NCBI RefSeq assembly: GCF_002554795.1 | Contig: NZ_PDEQ01000005.1 | Coordinates: 62,001-126,000 of the forward strand | Source of the DNA: Longibacter salinarum | GTDB taxonomy: Bacteria > Bacteroidota > Rhodothermia > Rhodothermales > Salinibacteraceae | Length of the DNA stretch: 64,000 nucleotides | Reading direction: 5' to 3' | Part shown: positions 36,326-45,545 of the stretch, one piece after another | Layout: each line of letters starts with the position of its first letter | How positions within the stretch are numbered: position 1 is the first letter of the stretch | Position numbers and translations under genes: made by a program | The notes under the pieces: model-generated | Seen by the model: only the letters and a program-made list of their open reading frames with translations | Databases searched by the model: none | Told to the model about the DNA's origin: nothing

Positions 36326-37951
36326 TCACCTGCTCGCCTTCGATGTGCCGCAGATTTCGTACGCCGCTTTCGCCACCTCGTCGAGCACATCCGTGGCTTG
36401 CATCGTGCGGGCATCCGAGTGGGTGGCGTACCGGTCGGCGGCCGCGCCCCCGAGGTGCATTCCGGCGGCAGCGGCGTGAATCGGCTGGAGTCCCTGCGCG
36501 AGGAAGCCGGCGCAGAGCCCCGCCAGCACGTCTCCCGTTCCCGCGACGGCAAGCGACGGCCCGCCGGCGCCCCCGACGAAGGTCGTCCCGTCCGGCGAAG
36601 CGACTACGCTCGGGTGCCCTTTCAGCAGCAACACGACATTCCATCGCTTCGCGTACGCCTGAGCGACTCCGATTCGGTCGGAAAAGTCCACGTCTTCTCC
36701 CGCCAGCCGCTTGAACTCGCCGGCATGGGGCGTGAGAATCCATCGGCCGTTCGGCTCCAGATTACCGTCCTCCGCCCCGAGGACGCCGGCAATCGCATTC
36801 AGGCCGTCGGCATCGATCACCGCGGGAAGGTCTGTTTCAGAAAGGAAATCGCAAATCGAAGACTGCGTCATCGATTTGCGACCGAGTCCGGGTCCGACGA
36901 GAAGAGCGCGTGCCTTGTCAAGACGATCCGATAGCGTGTCGTGAATGTCTGGAGCCAGCCCGTCCTCCCACTCCGGCAGCGCAAGCGTCGGGATGGAGGT
37001 CATTTTCTGCGCGAGCGTCGACTCGATCGACTCCGGGCAAGCACACGCGACGTACCCTGACCCGGCACGGGCAGCGGCACGAGACGCCATGACCGGCGCT
37101 CCGATGTATCCAGGAGCCCCGCCGACGACGACCGTCATGCCAACCGAATATTTGTGGGCGTCGTTGGCTCGTTCCGGCCACCACCGGCAGAGATCCTCGT
37201 CCGATGTCCGAAACGCGCAGCCGGCATCACGGGACACGCGACTGAGTATGTACCGCGGCATCCCGATGTCGACGATGTCGATCTCGCCCGCATATTGTGC
37301 TCCATCTCCGACGACCAGCCCGGCCTTCATCGACGCCATCGTTGCCGTTTGATCGGCCCGAACGCAGACGCCGAGCGCTGCGCCCGTGTCGCTGTGCAAA
37401 CCGGTGGGTATATCAAGCGCTGTAACTTTCTCCTCCTGCCCATTCAGCCACTCGACCATACCGCGCAATGGCTCGCGCACCTCGCTCGTCAGCCCCGTTC
37501 CGAGCATCGCGTCGACGTACAGGCTAGGTTGGACCGCAGCCGCCTGCGCCTCCAGAGCCTCGACACGATCGCAGGTTGAGAGTGTCAGGTTGTCGGCGGC
37601 GCTGCCGGGGGAGTTAGCGAGCGACTGTAGCAGTTCGAGATTGTGCGCCGGATCGTCGCGCAGATCCTCAGGCGGTGCGGTGCACGCGACGTGGACCCGT
37701 GCTCCGCGCTCGGCGAGATGACGCGCCACCACGAGGCCGTCACCCCCGTTATTCCCTTTCCCGCAGATGATGAACGCACGAATCGTTTCGGCCGGGCCGT
37801 AGCGACGGAGGATGGCCGATGTGGCCCCACGTCCCGCCGTTTCCATCAGCGTAAAGCCAGGCAGGCCGAAGTCCTCGATCGTGGTTCGGTCAGCCTTACG
37901 CATGGCATCAGCCGTGAGGAGCACATCGCGCGGCAAGCATCGGTCGGGCAT
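36326..37951 (-). CDS. nnr: Bifunctional NAD(P)H-hydrate epimerase / ADP-dependent dehydratase
   Basis: 541 residues from ATG 37951. It repairs hydrated NADH/NADPH. The N-terminal epimerase (YjeF_N, about 1-215) carries GKGNNGGDGLVVARHL, VDAMLGTGL and ALDIPTGLHSDTG. The C-terminal dehydratase (about 225-541) carries KYSVGMTVVVGGAPGYIGAP, LLVGPGLGRK, TPHAGEFKRLAG, LLLKGHPSVV and GTGDVLAGLCAGFL. It follows the Big_5 lipoprotein by 41 bp and may be in the same transcript. Confidence 0.95.
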   Translation of the reverse strand: MPDRCLPRDVLLTADAMRKADRTTIEDFGLPGFTLMETAGRGATSAILRRYGPAETIRAFIICGKGNNGGDGLVVARHLAERGARVHVACTAPPEDLRDDPAHNLELLQSLANSPGSAADNLTLSTCDRVEALEAQAAAVQPSLYVDAMLGTGLTSEVREPLRGMVEWLNGQEEKVTALDIPTGLHSDTGAALGVCVRADQTATMASMKAGLVVGDGAQYAGEIDIVDIGMPRYILSRVSRDAGCAFRTSDEDLCRWWPERANDAHKYSVGMTVVVGGAPGYIGAPVMASRAAARAGSGYVACACPESIESTLAQKMTSIPTLALPEWEDGLAPDIHDTLSDRLDKARALLVGPGLGRKSMTQSSICDFLSETDLPAVIDADGLNAIAGVLGAEDGNLEPNGRWILTPHAGEFKRLAGEDVDFSDRIGVAQAYAKRWNVVLLLKGHPSVVASPDGTTFVGGAGGPSLAVAGTGDVLAGLCAGFLAQGLQPIHAAAAGMHLGGAAADRYATHSDARTMQATDVLDEVAKAAYEICGTSKASR

Positions 37952-37992
37952 CGTGGAAATGCGGGTCAGGTGAGATAAGCGGACGCCGAGTC

Positions 37993-39984
37993 CTATGGCG
38001 ATTCGGCAAGGTTCTCGATGCGGATCGGCCGGGCGAGGACAGGGATCCGGAGTGGCGCCGGCAGAACAGTTGTCCAACGAGGACGACTTTCGGTGGGTTG
38101 TTCGGTCCACGTAACGGGCTCCGCCGGTTTGTACGGAAGAAGGCGCCCGGGATCCCATCGGCCGTTGCCGTTTCTATCGAGGAAGGCACGGAAGCGGTAG
38201 CTCCCCTCCGGGAGCATATCGAAGACGAATGTTGTGTCGGCTCCTACGACTTCCGTTCGCCTATCCACTGGAATGGAGCTTGATGTGGCGTACAGCTCGA
38301 CAATCACGGAACCCGCAAGTCGGCTGCTGTCGACCGGCTGGTAGCGAATACGAAGTTTGGGCTCTTCGCTCGGTGGTTGTCGGAGTGAATCCGTCTGGGT
38401 GGTGTCCGCTTGGACGGAATCCGCAACGGTTGTGTCCACCTGCACGGTGTCCACCCGAGCCGAATCTGCGGCAGCGTCCGTCGCCCCAGCTAGCGAGTCT
38501 GCCGCTGTCGTGTCCGCCGGCGGTGCGTCGGATGTGTCCACGGTGATGGCCTGCCCTTCGAGTTCGCCGAGCACCTTCGACGTGACGCGCCGAAAGCGCC
38601 GCGTGTAGGTGGTATCCGCTCCGGCAAATGGGCCATCGTCCACGGCAACCTCCAGCGTCGTGCCTGGTGAGAGCGGTGGCTCAAACGTGAATCGGTAGTC
38701 CGTGCCGTCGGCGGTCGTCGCTGTAAGCGTTCGCGGTTGGCCGAGCGTGTCGCGGGCCGCGATGGCCGTTCCGAAGCGCGAGCTACCGACCGGTTGGTTG
38801 AACTGGACGCCGGGTTGATCCGGCGGCAGAAGCGGCACGGCCCCGGTCGAGTCCGGGGTCGCGTCAGCTGGCAGGAACTCGAGAAATCGGGTTGTGACCG
38901 TATCCGCCAGCGTAGTCGCCGCAAACCCGACGGTGGTATCCGGGAGCGCGGTACCGAGGGTGTCCTTGATCACACTGTCGGCAATCGACAACCGGTGGCG
39001 CCCTTCCTCCATCGCAGCCGTCATGAGAAGGTTGACTTCGGTAGACGGGATATCGCGTGCGTAAACCGACTCAATCGACTGTTCTTGATCGCGCAGAGAA
39101 TCGATCAGCGGATAATCGGACGGGTCCAGCGATGGTTGAACGGGCTCACTGAAGCGAAGCGTGAGTCGCCGGTTGGATCGCGGTTGCACACGCTGGAGCT
39201 CCGGGGCGATGGTGTCGAGGCGCGCGACGATCCAGGGCACGCGCACCGGGTCTGCACCGACATCGCCCGGAAGAACCGGTCGGGGCGGCGTACCGAACGG
39301 CTCCAGCACATCTGGTCGACGATTTCGGTTGTTATCCTTGATCGCGATGACGTAGTACGGCTGCTCGCGAAGGTACTCCAGTGTAAACGAGCCATCGTCG
39401 CCGGTCTGCGTACGATAGTCCGGTCGGTCTGGTAGAGAATCCGGCGGCGTACCGTCCGGCGCGGCGTAGGCGTAGATGTCCATCTGCGCCTGTGGCTTCC
39501 CCTCGCCCGGCTCGACCACACGTCCGGCGATGCTCCCCCGGTTGATCCGCGGCCCCGTCGAGAAGGCGATCGTGATCGGTTCGTTCAATGCGACGCTGCG
39601 CGTATCCGTGAGCTCGGTATCCAGCGTGACGATGTACGTCGTGCTGTCGCGGAGCTCTGAAGGAAACGTGATCTCCACGGCGCGGCCGTCCCAGTCGTAT
39701 TCGAGCGCCCGATCGAAGGCCGGCGTCACGCTGATCGACCGAATGAGCGTCGAACGCTCGACGTATTCCGAAAAGGCAATGCGGATCGACCGCGTACTTA
39801 CATTGACGGCGTCTCGGGCGGGCGACGATGACATCACGCGGGGCGGCGTCTCGTCGCGTGGACCGCCACTGGGCGCCTGCGGATTGGCGCAACGGATGAG
39901 GAGCATACCCCCGAGACAGAGGACGGCGAGAGCACGTGGAACAGATCGAGACAGCAAGAGGCCGGGGAGCGGTGGGATAAGCAT
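37993..39984 (-). CDS. Big_5 (SbsA Ig-like) domain lipoprotein
   Basis: 663 residues. A hydrophobic signal ends at LLIRC, followed by ANPQAPSGGPRDETPP, a very typical start of Bacteroidota lipoproteins of this kind. The Ig-like Big_5 domain (about 45-145) has PPRVMSSSPARDAVNVSTRSIRIAFSEYV. A carboxypeptidase-regulatory-like beta domain follows (GSIAGRVV...YYVIAIKDNNRNRRPD). Around 480-545 there is a low-complexity Asp/Thr/Ala stretch. A final transthyretin-like segment has FRAFLDRNGNGRWDPG. Presumably outer-membrane associated; role unknown. Confidence 0.85.
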   Translation of the reverse strand: MLIPPLPGLLLSRSVPRALAVLCLGGMLLIRCANPQAPSGGPRDETPPRVMSSSPARDAVNVSTRSIRIAFSEYVERSTLIRSISVTPAFDRALEYDWDGRAVEITFPSELRDSTTYIVTLDTELTDTRSVALNEPITIAFSTGPRINRGSIAGRVVEPGEGKPQAQMDIYAYAAPDGTPPDSLPDRPDYRTQTGDDGSFTLEYLREQPYYVIAIKDNNRNRRPDVLEPFGTPPRPVLPGDVGADPVRVPWIVARLDTIAPELQRVQPRSNRRLTLRFSEPVQPSLDPSDYPLIDSLRDQEQSIESVYARDIPSTEVNLLMTAAMEEGRHRLSIADSVIKDTLGTALPDTTVGFAATTLADTVTTRFLEFLPADATPDSTGAVPLLPPDQPGVQFNQPVGSSRFGTAIAARDTLGQPRTLTATTADGTDYRFTFEPPLSPGTTLEVAVDDGPFAGADTTYTRRFRRVTSKVLGELEGQAITVDTSDAPPADTTAADSLAGATDAAADSARVDTVQVDTTVADSVQADTTQTDSLRQPPSEEPKLRIRYQPVDSSRLAGSVIVELYATSSSIPVDRRTEVVGADTTFVFDMLPEGSYRFRAFLDRNGNGRWDPGRLLPYKPAEPVTWTEQPTESRPRWTTVLPAPLRIPVLARPIRIENLAESP

Positions 39985-40488
39985 TCGAATCGAGGCAACG
40001 TTGCTCTGTAGGCGCCGGACCCCGTTTGGTTTCGGTTCGGGATGTCGGATTGGGGATTCAGGATTCAGGATTGAGAATTGGGGATTGGGGATTGAGCATT
40101 TAGAATTAGCGATTGGGCATTGAGGATTGGGGACTGCCGATTAGGGATCGAGCACTGGAAGATACCACTCGCGATCGGTGCTGACTTTCCCGAACGGAAT
40201 CCGTCCCATAAACAACCTACCATCCACCACAGACCGTTCGGTCGTTAAGGTGTTCGAACGTTGAACGATGGGACCGTGCACAGACGCATGCGGAGAATCG
40301 CGCTTAGCATTTCGCATTTCGCTTTTCGAAGTTCGAGCTTCGCAGTTCGCAGTCCAAACTTCGCACTTCGCCTTCGATTGCGCATTTCTGGACACTCTCC
40401 ATGCTACAGAAAAAGCGGTCCCCCTGGCGTTGGAAGACCGCTTCTCTTCATGCGATGTGCTGCTTCTGGTCGGGTAGGTGATCGAGGA
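39985..40488. repeat. Degenerate intergenic word arrays between the Big_5 gene and gdhA
   Basis: About 40042-40150 is built of variants of GGGATTGA/GGATTCA on a 7-8-bp period. About 40296-40390 is built of variants of CTTCGCA and ATTTCGC on an 8-9-bp period. A short GTTCGAACGTTGAACG part (40250s) lies between. No gene is evident. The gdhA terminator is at 40409-40445. Confidence 0.75.
40409..40445 (-). terminator. Intrinsic terminator of gdhA
   Basis: Read on the minus strand, AAGCGGTC pairs with GACCGCTT and is followed by TTTTTC, 44 bp after the gdhA stop. Confidence 0.85.
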
Positions 40489-41793
40489 TCAGGCGTAGAT
40501 TCCGCGCAGGCGGAGGGCTTCCGACACTTTGCCCACGGCCATGACGTACGCTGCGATGCGAAGCGAGACGCCGTGCTCCTGTGAGGTCTCGTACACCCGA
40601 TTGAACGCCGTCGTCATCATCTGCTCAAGACGCTCTTCTACGTCTTCTCGCGTCCAGAAGTACCCCTGACGGTCCTGAACCCACTCGAAGTACGAAACCG
40701 TGACGCCGCCGGCATTGGCGAGGATGTCCGGGATAACGATCACGCCGTTCTCGTTCAGAATATCGTCCGCCTCCGGCATCGTCGGGCCGTTGGCGCCCTC
40801 CACGATGATCTTCGCCTTGATGTTCTCGGCGATATCGGCATCGATCTGGTCTTCCTTCGCTGCTGGAACGAGGATGTCGCAGTTGCACGTGAGCAGTTCT
40901 TCGTTCGAGATCTTGTCAGCCTTCGCGTACCCATCCAGCGTGCCGCCATTCGCCTTGACGAACTCTCGCATCTCCGCGATGTCCAGCCCGCTCGCATTGT
41001 AGTATCCGCCGGTCACGTCGCTGACGGCGACGACGGTGCATCCCTGCTCCTGCAGAAGCTGCGCAGCGATCGATCCCACGTTTCCGAAGCCCTGAACCGC
41101 GACGGTCGTATTGGCCGGAGCGATGTTCTCCTGCTCCATCGCAGCGAGCGACACCGTCATGACGCCGCGTCCCGTGGCTTCGACGCGTCCCTGCGAACCA
41201 CCAAGACCGATCGGCTTGCCCGTCACAACTGCATTCTCCGTGCGGCGGGCGTGCATCGAGTACGTGTCGAGAATCCACGCCATGATCTGCTCATTCGTGT
41301 TCATGTCCGGCGCCGGGATGTCGCGGTCCGGCCCAAACACGTCGATCATGTTTGCCGTGTAGCGGCGCGTCAATCGCTCCAACTCGCCGGGACTCATGTC
41401 CGACGGGTCACAGACGACACCGCCTTTCGCGCCACCGAAGGGTACGTCAACCACGGCGCACTTCCAGGTCATCCATGCGGCCAGCGCCTTCACCTCGTTG
41501 AGGTTCACGTCCGGCGCGTAGCGAATGCCACCTTTGCTGGGGCCGAGGACATCGTTGTGAATCACCCGGTAGCCCTCGAACACCTTGATCTGTCCACTGT
41601 CCATCACGACAGGAATCGACGTGATGTGGACGCGGGCGGGACGGTACAGGTATTCGTAGAAGCCCGGGTTGAGCTCCAGAATCTCGGCAGCGATGTCAAA
41701 CCGCTCCATCATGGCCTGGAACGGATTGTCGCGATCAATGGGGGCCGGCTCGCGATAAACGGAGCGGTCGTAAACGTCAAACTTGAATGGCAT
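40489..41793 (-). CDS. gdhA: Glutamate dehydrogenase (Glu/Leu/Phe/Val family)
   Basis: 434 residues. It converts glutamate and 2-oxoglutarate plus ammonia reversibly. GPSKGGIRYAPDV and VPFGGAKGGVVCDPSDMS carry the substrate Lys residues, DIPAPDMNTNEQIMAWI follows the catalytic Asp region, and the Rossmann motif is VQGFGNVGSIAA. The C-terminal YFEWVQDRQGYFW is typical of the hexameric bacterial/archaeal type. It stands alone, with a terminator behind and a long divergent promoter region in front. Confidence 0.95.
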   Translation of the reverse strand: MPFKFDVYDRSVYREPAPIDRDNPFQAMMERFDIAAEILELNPGFYEYLYRPARVHITSIPVVMDSGQIKVFEGYRVIHNDVLGPSKGGIRYAPDVNLNEVKALAAWMTWKCAVVDVPFGGAKGGVVCDPSDMSPGELERLTRRYTANMIDVFGPDRDIPAPDMNTNEQIMAWILDTYSMHARRTENAVVTGKPIGLGGSQGRVEATGRGVMTVSLAAMEQENIAPANTTVAVQGFGNVGSIAAQLLQEQGCTVVAVSDVTGGYYNASGLDIAEMREFVKANGGTLDGYAKADKISNEELLTCNCDILVPAAKEDQIDADIAENIKAKIIVEGANGPTMPEADDILNENGVIVIPDILANAGGVTVSYFEWVQDRQGYFWTREDVEERLEQMMTTAFNRVYETSQEHGVSLRIAAYVMAVGKVSEALRLRGIYA

Positions 41794-42172
41794 GAGAGAC
41801 TCGAATCAAGCGTGTGGCAAGCGAAGAGACGTGCCGGGCTGGAACCGCTTCCAGCCAGACTCTTCCGCCCGGTAATGTGCAAGCCGAAGAAGGCAACACG
41901 TCGTGTGGTAAGGTGCGGATTGGACCGGAGAAAATCGAACCTCGCGTGCTGGAACCGCGACGAAGCGGAACCGACATGTTATGAGCGGTTGACGTTGCTG
42001 AAAAAGCGGAGATCGATCCGGTGCAAATAGGCTCGCTGAACGTTTGTTGTGTCTGCGGGTTGCCGAATACGATCTGGCCGCCGGTGCCTCGCGCCTCGTT
42101 CCCGCGAATCTTCATGAGATGGTGCCGTGCCGACGCCCTCTCTTCTGACTTCTCACCTGACCCTCCGCATCT
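41794..42172. other. Divergent intergenic region between gdhA and the RNA methyltransferase
   Basis: 379 bp with no gene and no clear repeat; presumably it contains both promoters. Confidence 0.4.
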
Positions 42173-43012
42173 GTGACCGACCTTCACACCTGTCCCCTCT
42201 CCAATCGTCGTCGTAAGGACATCGCGTCGCTCCACCGACGAAAATACCGGCGGCGTCATGGGCAGACCGTCGTCGAGGGGCTCCGTGCCGTCGAGTCGGC
42301 GCTCGTGGCGGGGGCTCCGGTCATCGACGTTGTGTTGACGACGGAGGCAGCGCAAGATCGCGCGGTGCGTGACGTACTAGCCAACGCCGGCTACGCAACA
42401 GGCTACGACAATCCGTCAGCATCCGGCGTTACCGTGTGGACCGCCGAATCCGAGGCGATGCGGGAGCTATCGGGTGTCGAGTCGCCGCAGGGAATTCTCG
42501 CCGTCGTCGAGCGCCGATATGAGGACGTGGCCTCGCTCATCGCGAACCTATCGGAAGGCGGCACGTTGCTCGCGCTCGACGGCATCCAGGATCCGGGGAA
42601 CGTCGGCACGATCATTCGCACCGCCGCGTGGTTTGGCGTCAGCGCGATCGTCGCCGGCCCCGGCACGGCCGGACTCTACGGCCCGAAGGTGATGCGCGCC
42701 GGTATGGGCGGACACTGGGACCTGTCGCTCGCCCGCACCGACGCGCTCGGCCCGGCACTGGACGACTGCCGGTCGGCGGGCTACCCGATCTATGGCGCCG
42801 ACCTCTATGGCACCAGTGCCTCCGACTGGAAGCCACAGCAACCCTCCGTGCTCGTGCTCGGTAGCGAGGCGCACGGCCTCAGCGCAGCCGTCCTTGATCG
42901 CCTCACCGAGCCCGTCGCCATCCCCGGTGCTCCCGACCGCAGCGGCGCGGAATCGCTGAACGTCGCCGTCGCTTCCGGTATCCTCGTCTATGAATGGGTT
43001 GGTGAGGGGTGA
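42173..43012 (+). CDS. TrmH/SpoU family RNA 2'-O-methyltransferase
   Basis: 279 residues from GTG 42173. An N-terminal substrate-binding domain has KYRRRHGQTVVEGLRAVESAL. The SPOUT knot motifs are LLALDGIQDPGNVGTIIRTAAWFG (motif 1, with the catalytic Arg), VLVLGSEAHGLS (motif 2) and IPGAPDRSGAESLNVAVASGILVYEW (motif 3). It methylates a ribose in rRNA or tRNA; the site is not known. A word array begins directly at its stop. Confidence 0.93.
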   Translation: MTDLHTCPLSNRRRKDIASLHRRKYRRRHGQTVVEGLRAVESALVAGAPVIDVVLTTEAAQDRAVRDVLANAGYATGYDNPSASGVTVWTAESEAMRELSGVESPQGILAVVERRYEDVASLIANLSEGGTLLALDGIQDPGNVGTIIRTAAWFGVSAIVAGPGTAGLYGPKVMRAGMGGHWDLSLARTDALGPALDDCRSAGYPIYGADLYGTSASDWKPQQPSVLVLGSEAHGLSAAVLDRLTEPVAIPGAPDRSGAESLNVAVASGILVYEWVGEG

Positions 43013-43636
43013 GGTTTGGAGTACGGGGGATGAGGGAAAGGGAGAATGGGAGAAAGGGGGAATGGGAGAAAGGGGGAATGCGTTGAGACGTTATAACGTT
43101 GTGCGTTTGGACGTTGGGAATTAGCCAAGAGCTTCGGGCGATGCGATGTCAGCATGCACTCAGTACGGATGTCATATCCGAACAATGGCGAAACGCCTGG
43201 GAATCCGACTCCCCGACCCTCAAACTCTCATACCTGTTTGGTCGATGAACTGCGAGGACGTAAGAGCCGGGGGGGCACGTCTCAGCTAGGACCGAAGGTC
43301 ATCGGTTGGCTCGGACGCAGTAGGCACGGTAAGCGCAATCCACGACATCTCAGCATTTTGAACGTCGCAAGGACCGACCGCTCGGAGGTCCGTACCCTTG
43401 ACTGTCCGCCCAAAAGGCTCTCATACTCTCACACCCTCACACTTCCACACCTTTCATACTTTAACACCTCCGAACGTCCACACTTCCACACGTTCAGACA
43501 GCCGTCCCGGGGGCGTGTGCAAAAGCGCGGATTGTATCGTATACTTTTTCACTGTGCTGACTTCGTTTTCGACCGTGTCCGGTGTAAGTTTCTGCACCCG
43601 GGCCACAGATGCCTGTCGCAATCCCATTTGTGCCTT
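43013..43636. repeat. Word arrays and unique spacer upstream of ald
   Basis: 43013-43083 is built of GGGAGAAAGGGGGAAT-type purine words. 43080-43125 is built of ACGTTNNNNACGTT-type words. 43131-43411 is unique sequence with small hairpins (CGGAT/ATCCG near 43172, GGCG-AAA-CGCC near 43187, GACC-GAA-GGTC near 43290). 43412-43502 is a second array of CTCACACTTCCACACC words. The last 130 bp before ald are AT-richer and may hold its promoter. Confidence 0.65.
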
Positions 43637-44860
43637 ATGGAAATTCCGTCTCTTCAGGGCTTTACTCGTGAGAAAGGCGGTCTGATGACCATGGAGAAGC
43701 CGCTGAAAAAGGGCGAGCAGCATGAAGCCCTTCGGATCGGTGTCCCTCGCGAGGTAGCCAACGAAGAACGGCGGGTCGCGATTGCCCCAACCGGCGTCAT
43801 CGCACTCGTCGCCAACGGTCACGACGTCTACGTCGAAGAGGGAGCCGGCAAACAGGCTCACTTCCGAGACGACGAGTATGCAGAAGCCGGCGCTAAACTC
43901 GTCGACGACCCCGGCGACCTCTATGCGCAGTGCGACCTCATCGCGAAGGTCGGTCCCCCGGACGGGGACGAGCTGGACTACCTGAAGGAGCGGCAGATTC
44001 TTATTTCTGCGCTCAACCTCGGCGGCACGACCGCCGAGTTTCTTCATCACCTGATGCGACTGAAGATTTCCGGCATCGGGTTCGAGTTCATCCGGGACCC
44101 GGACGGAACCCTACCGCTCGTCCGGATGATGCACGAAATCACCGGGTCGATGGCCATCCAGATCGCAGGTCGTTATCTGGAGAGCAACGAGGGCGGCAAG
44201 GGCGTCATGCTCGGCGGCATCTCAGGCGTCCCTCCCGCAACGGTCGTCATCCTCGGTGCCGGGGTCGTGGGTGAATGGGCTGCGCGCACCGCACTCGGCT
44301 ACGGTGCCCACGTCATCGTTCTCGACACAGAGCTCGGCGCGCTCCGATCACTGGAGCACTACCTCGACCGCCGCATCACAACGGCCATGGCGAGCGAGCA
44401 GTACATCGCCCAGGCCGTCCGCTCCGCCGATGTCGTCATCGGCGCCATGATGTCCGACGGACAGCGTTCGCCCGTCCTCGTCACCGAAGACATGGTCGCC
44501 GACATGGCCCCCGGCGGCGTGATCGTCGACGCGGTGATGGACCAGGGCGGCTGCATCGAGACATCGCGCCCGACCAGCCACTCCGACCCCGTCTACCGGG
44601 AAAGCGATGTCGTTCACTATTGCGTCCCGAACATGCCGTCGAATGTTGCGCGCACGGCAAGCTACGCACTAACCAATGTGCTCGTCCCGTACCTCGTCCG
44701 CATCGGCGAGTGCGGCTCGATCAACGAAGCTCTCTGGCACGACGAAGGCCTGCGCAGCGGCACCTACGTCTACCGCCAGCACCTCACCAAGAAGAGCCTC
44801 GCGACGATGTTCGGCATGAACTACCGCGACATCGAGCTTTTGATTGCCTCTGGGATTTAG
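43637..44860 (+). CDS. ald: Alanine dehydrogenase
   Basis: 407 residues from ATG 43637, which gives the Bacteroidota-type N-terminus MEIPSLQGFTREKG; ATG 43685 is an alternative. It oxidises L-alanine to pyruvate and ammonia with NAD. IGVPREVANEERRVAIAPTG holds the substrate Arg, ADVVIGAMM and MAPGGVIVDAVMDQGGCIETSRPTSH are family segments, and the NAD motif is VVILGAGVVGEWAARTALGYGA. HYCVPNMPSNVARTASYALTN is a signature segment. Together with gdhA it links amino acid and ammonium metabolism. Confidence 0.94.
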   Translation: MEIPSLQGFTREKGGLMTMEKPLKKGEQHEALRIGVPREVANEERRVAIAPTGVIALVANGHDVYVEEGAGKQAHFRDDEYAEAGAKLVDDPGDLYAQCDLIAKVGPPDGDELDYLKERQILISALNLGGTTAEFLHHLMRLKISGIGFEFIRDPDGTLPLVRMMHEITGSMAIQIAGRYLESNEGGKGVMLGGISGVPPATVVILGAGVVGEWAARTALGYGAHVIVLDTELGALRSLEHYLDRRITTAMASEQYIAQAVRSADVVIGAMMSDGQRSPVLVTEDMVADMAPGGVIVDAVMDQGGCIETSRPTSHSDPVYRESDVVHYCVPNMPSNVARTASYALTNVLVPYLVRIGECGSINEALWHDEGLRSGTYVYRQHLTKKSLATMFGMNYRDIELLIASGI

Positions 44861-45110
44861 CGAAAAAACGTTGTGACGTTGGTTCGTTCGTGCGTTGTCG
44901 CGTTCGTTATTCCTGTAGAGCGGCTCATGGCACTCGTATGGTTTCTCTTTCTTCACCCATCATGATGCAAGCCGGGAGCGCCTCTAAAGCTCAGAATCGA
45001 ATTTTAAGCTCGAGGGCACATCTCCAGCCTTTCAGATAGAACTGTCAGGACAGAGCTCGTCTTCCAAACGCCCAACGCATTAACGTTCAACGCCCCAACG
45101 CACAACGCCC
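44861..45110. repeat. ACGTT-word arrays between ald and the DUF4260 gene
   Basis: 44866-44912, starting right after the ald stop, is a run of CGTTNNN(N) words. 45062-45110 is the reverse-complement form (CAACGCCC, CAACGCAT and similar) and runs directly into the ATG at 45111. Between them lies about 150 bp of unique sequence. Confidence 0.75.
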
Positions 45111-45488
45111 ATGAACGAAAACACGCTGCTTCGCCTCGAAGGGCTGGCCGTTGCGCTGGTGGCGGTTGGAATTTATTCTCAGTACGGCGCGTCGTGGTGG
45201 GTCTTTGCGATTGTCTTTTTGCTGCCGGATCTCGGCATGCTCGGCTACCTAGCATCTCCGCGCGTTGGGACCTGGACGTACAACCTCGTCCATACCTACG
45301 TGACGCCGCTGATCTTTGCCGGAGGCGCCTTCGCCTTCCGCGCCACCGCAGCCGAGTATGCGTCACTCATCGGGTCCATCACGCTCATCTGGATCGCGCA
45401 CATCGGGACCGACCGCGCGCTGGGCTTCGGCCTGAAGCGGGCGTCCGGGTTCAAGGAAACCCATCTCGGCCGGATCGGGAAGGGTTGA
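45111..45488 (+). CDS. DUF4260 domain-containing membrane protein
   Basis: 125 residues and four hydrophobic helices. Family segments are LLRLEGLAVALVAVGIY, FLLPDLGMLGYL, GTWTYNLVHTYVTP and WIAHIGTDRALGFGLKRASGFKETHLG. Function unknown. Word arrays abut both its start codon and its stop codon. Confidence 0.9.
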   Translation: MNENTLLRLEGLAVALVAVGIYSQYGASWWVFAIVFLLPDLGMLGYLASPRVGTWTYNLVHTYVTPLIFAGGAFAFRATAAEYASLIGSITLIWIAHIGTDRALGFGLKRASGFKETHLGRIGKG

Positions 45489-45545
45489 GGCAGGGAGGTG
45501 TGGAAGGATGAAGGTTTGGAGGTATGGATGTGTTGGTGTGCAGTG
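45484..45545. repeat. Degenerate GGAGGTGTGGAAGG-word array
   Basis: Right at the DUF4260 stop, the sequence is a string of words like GGAGGTGTGG, AAGGATG, AAGGTTTGG and AGGTATGG. It is the reverse complement of the CACACCTCC/CATACCTCC words found before tsaE and before ald. Confidence 0.7.
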
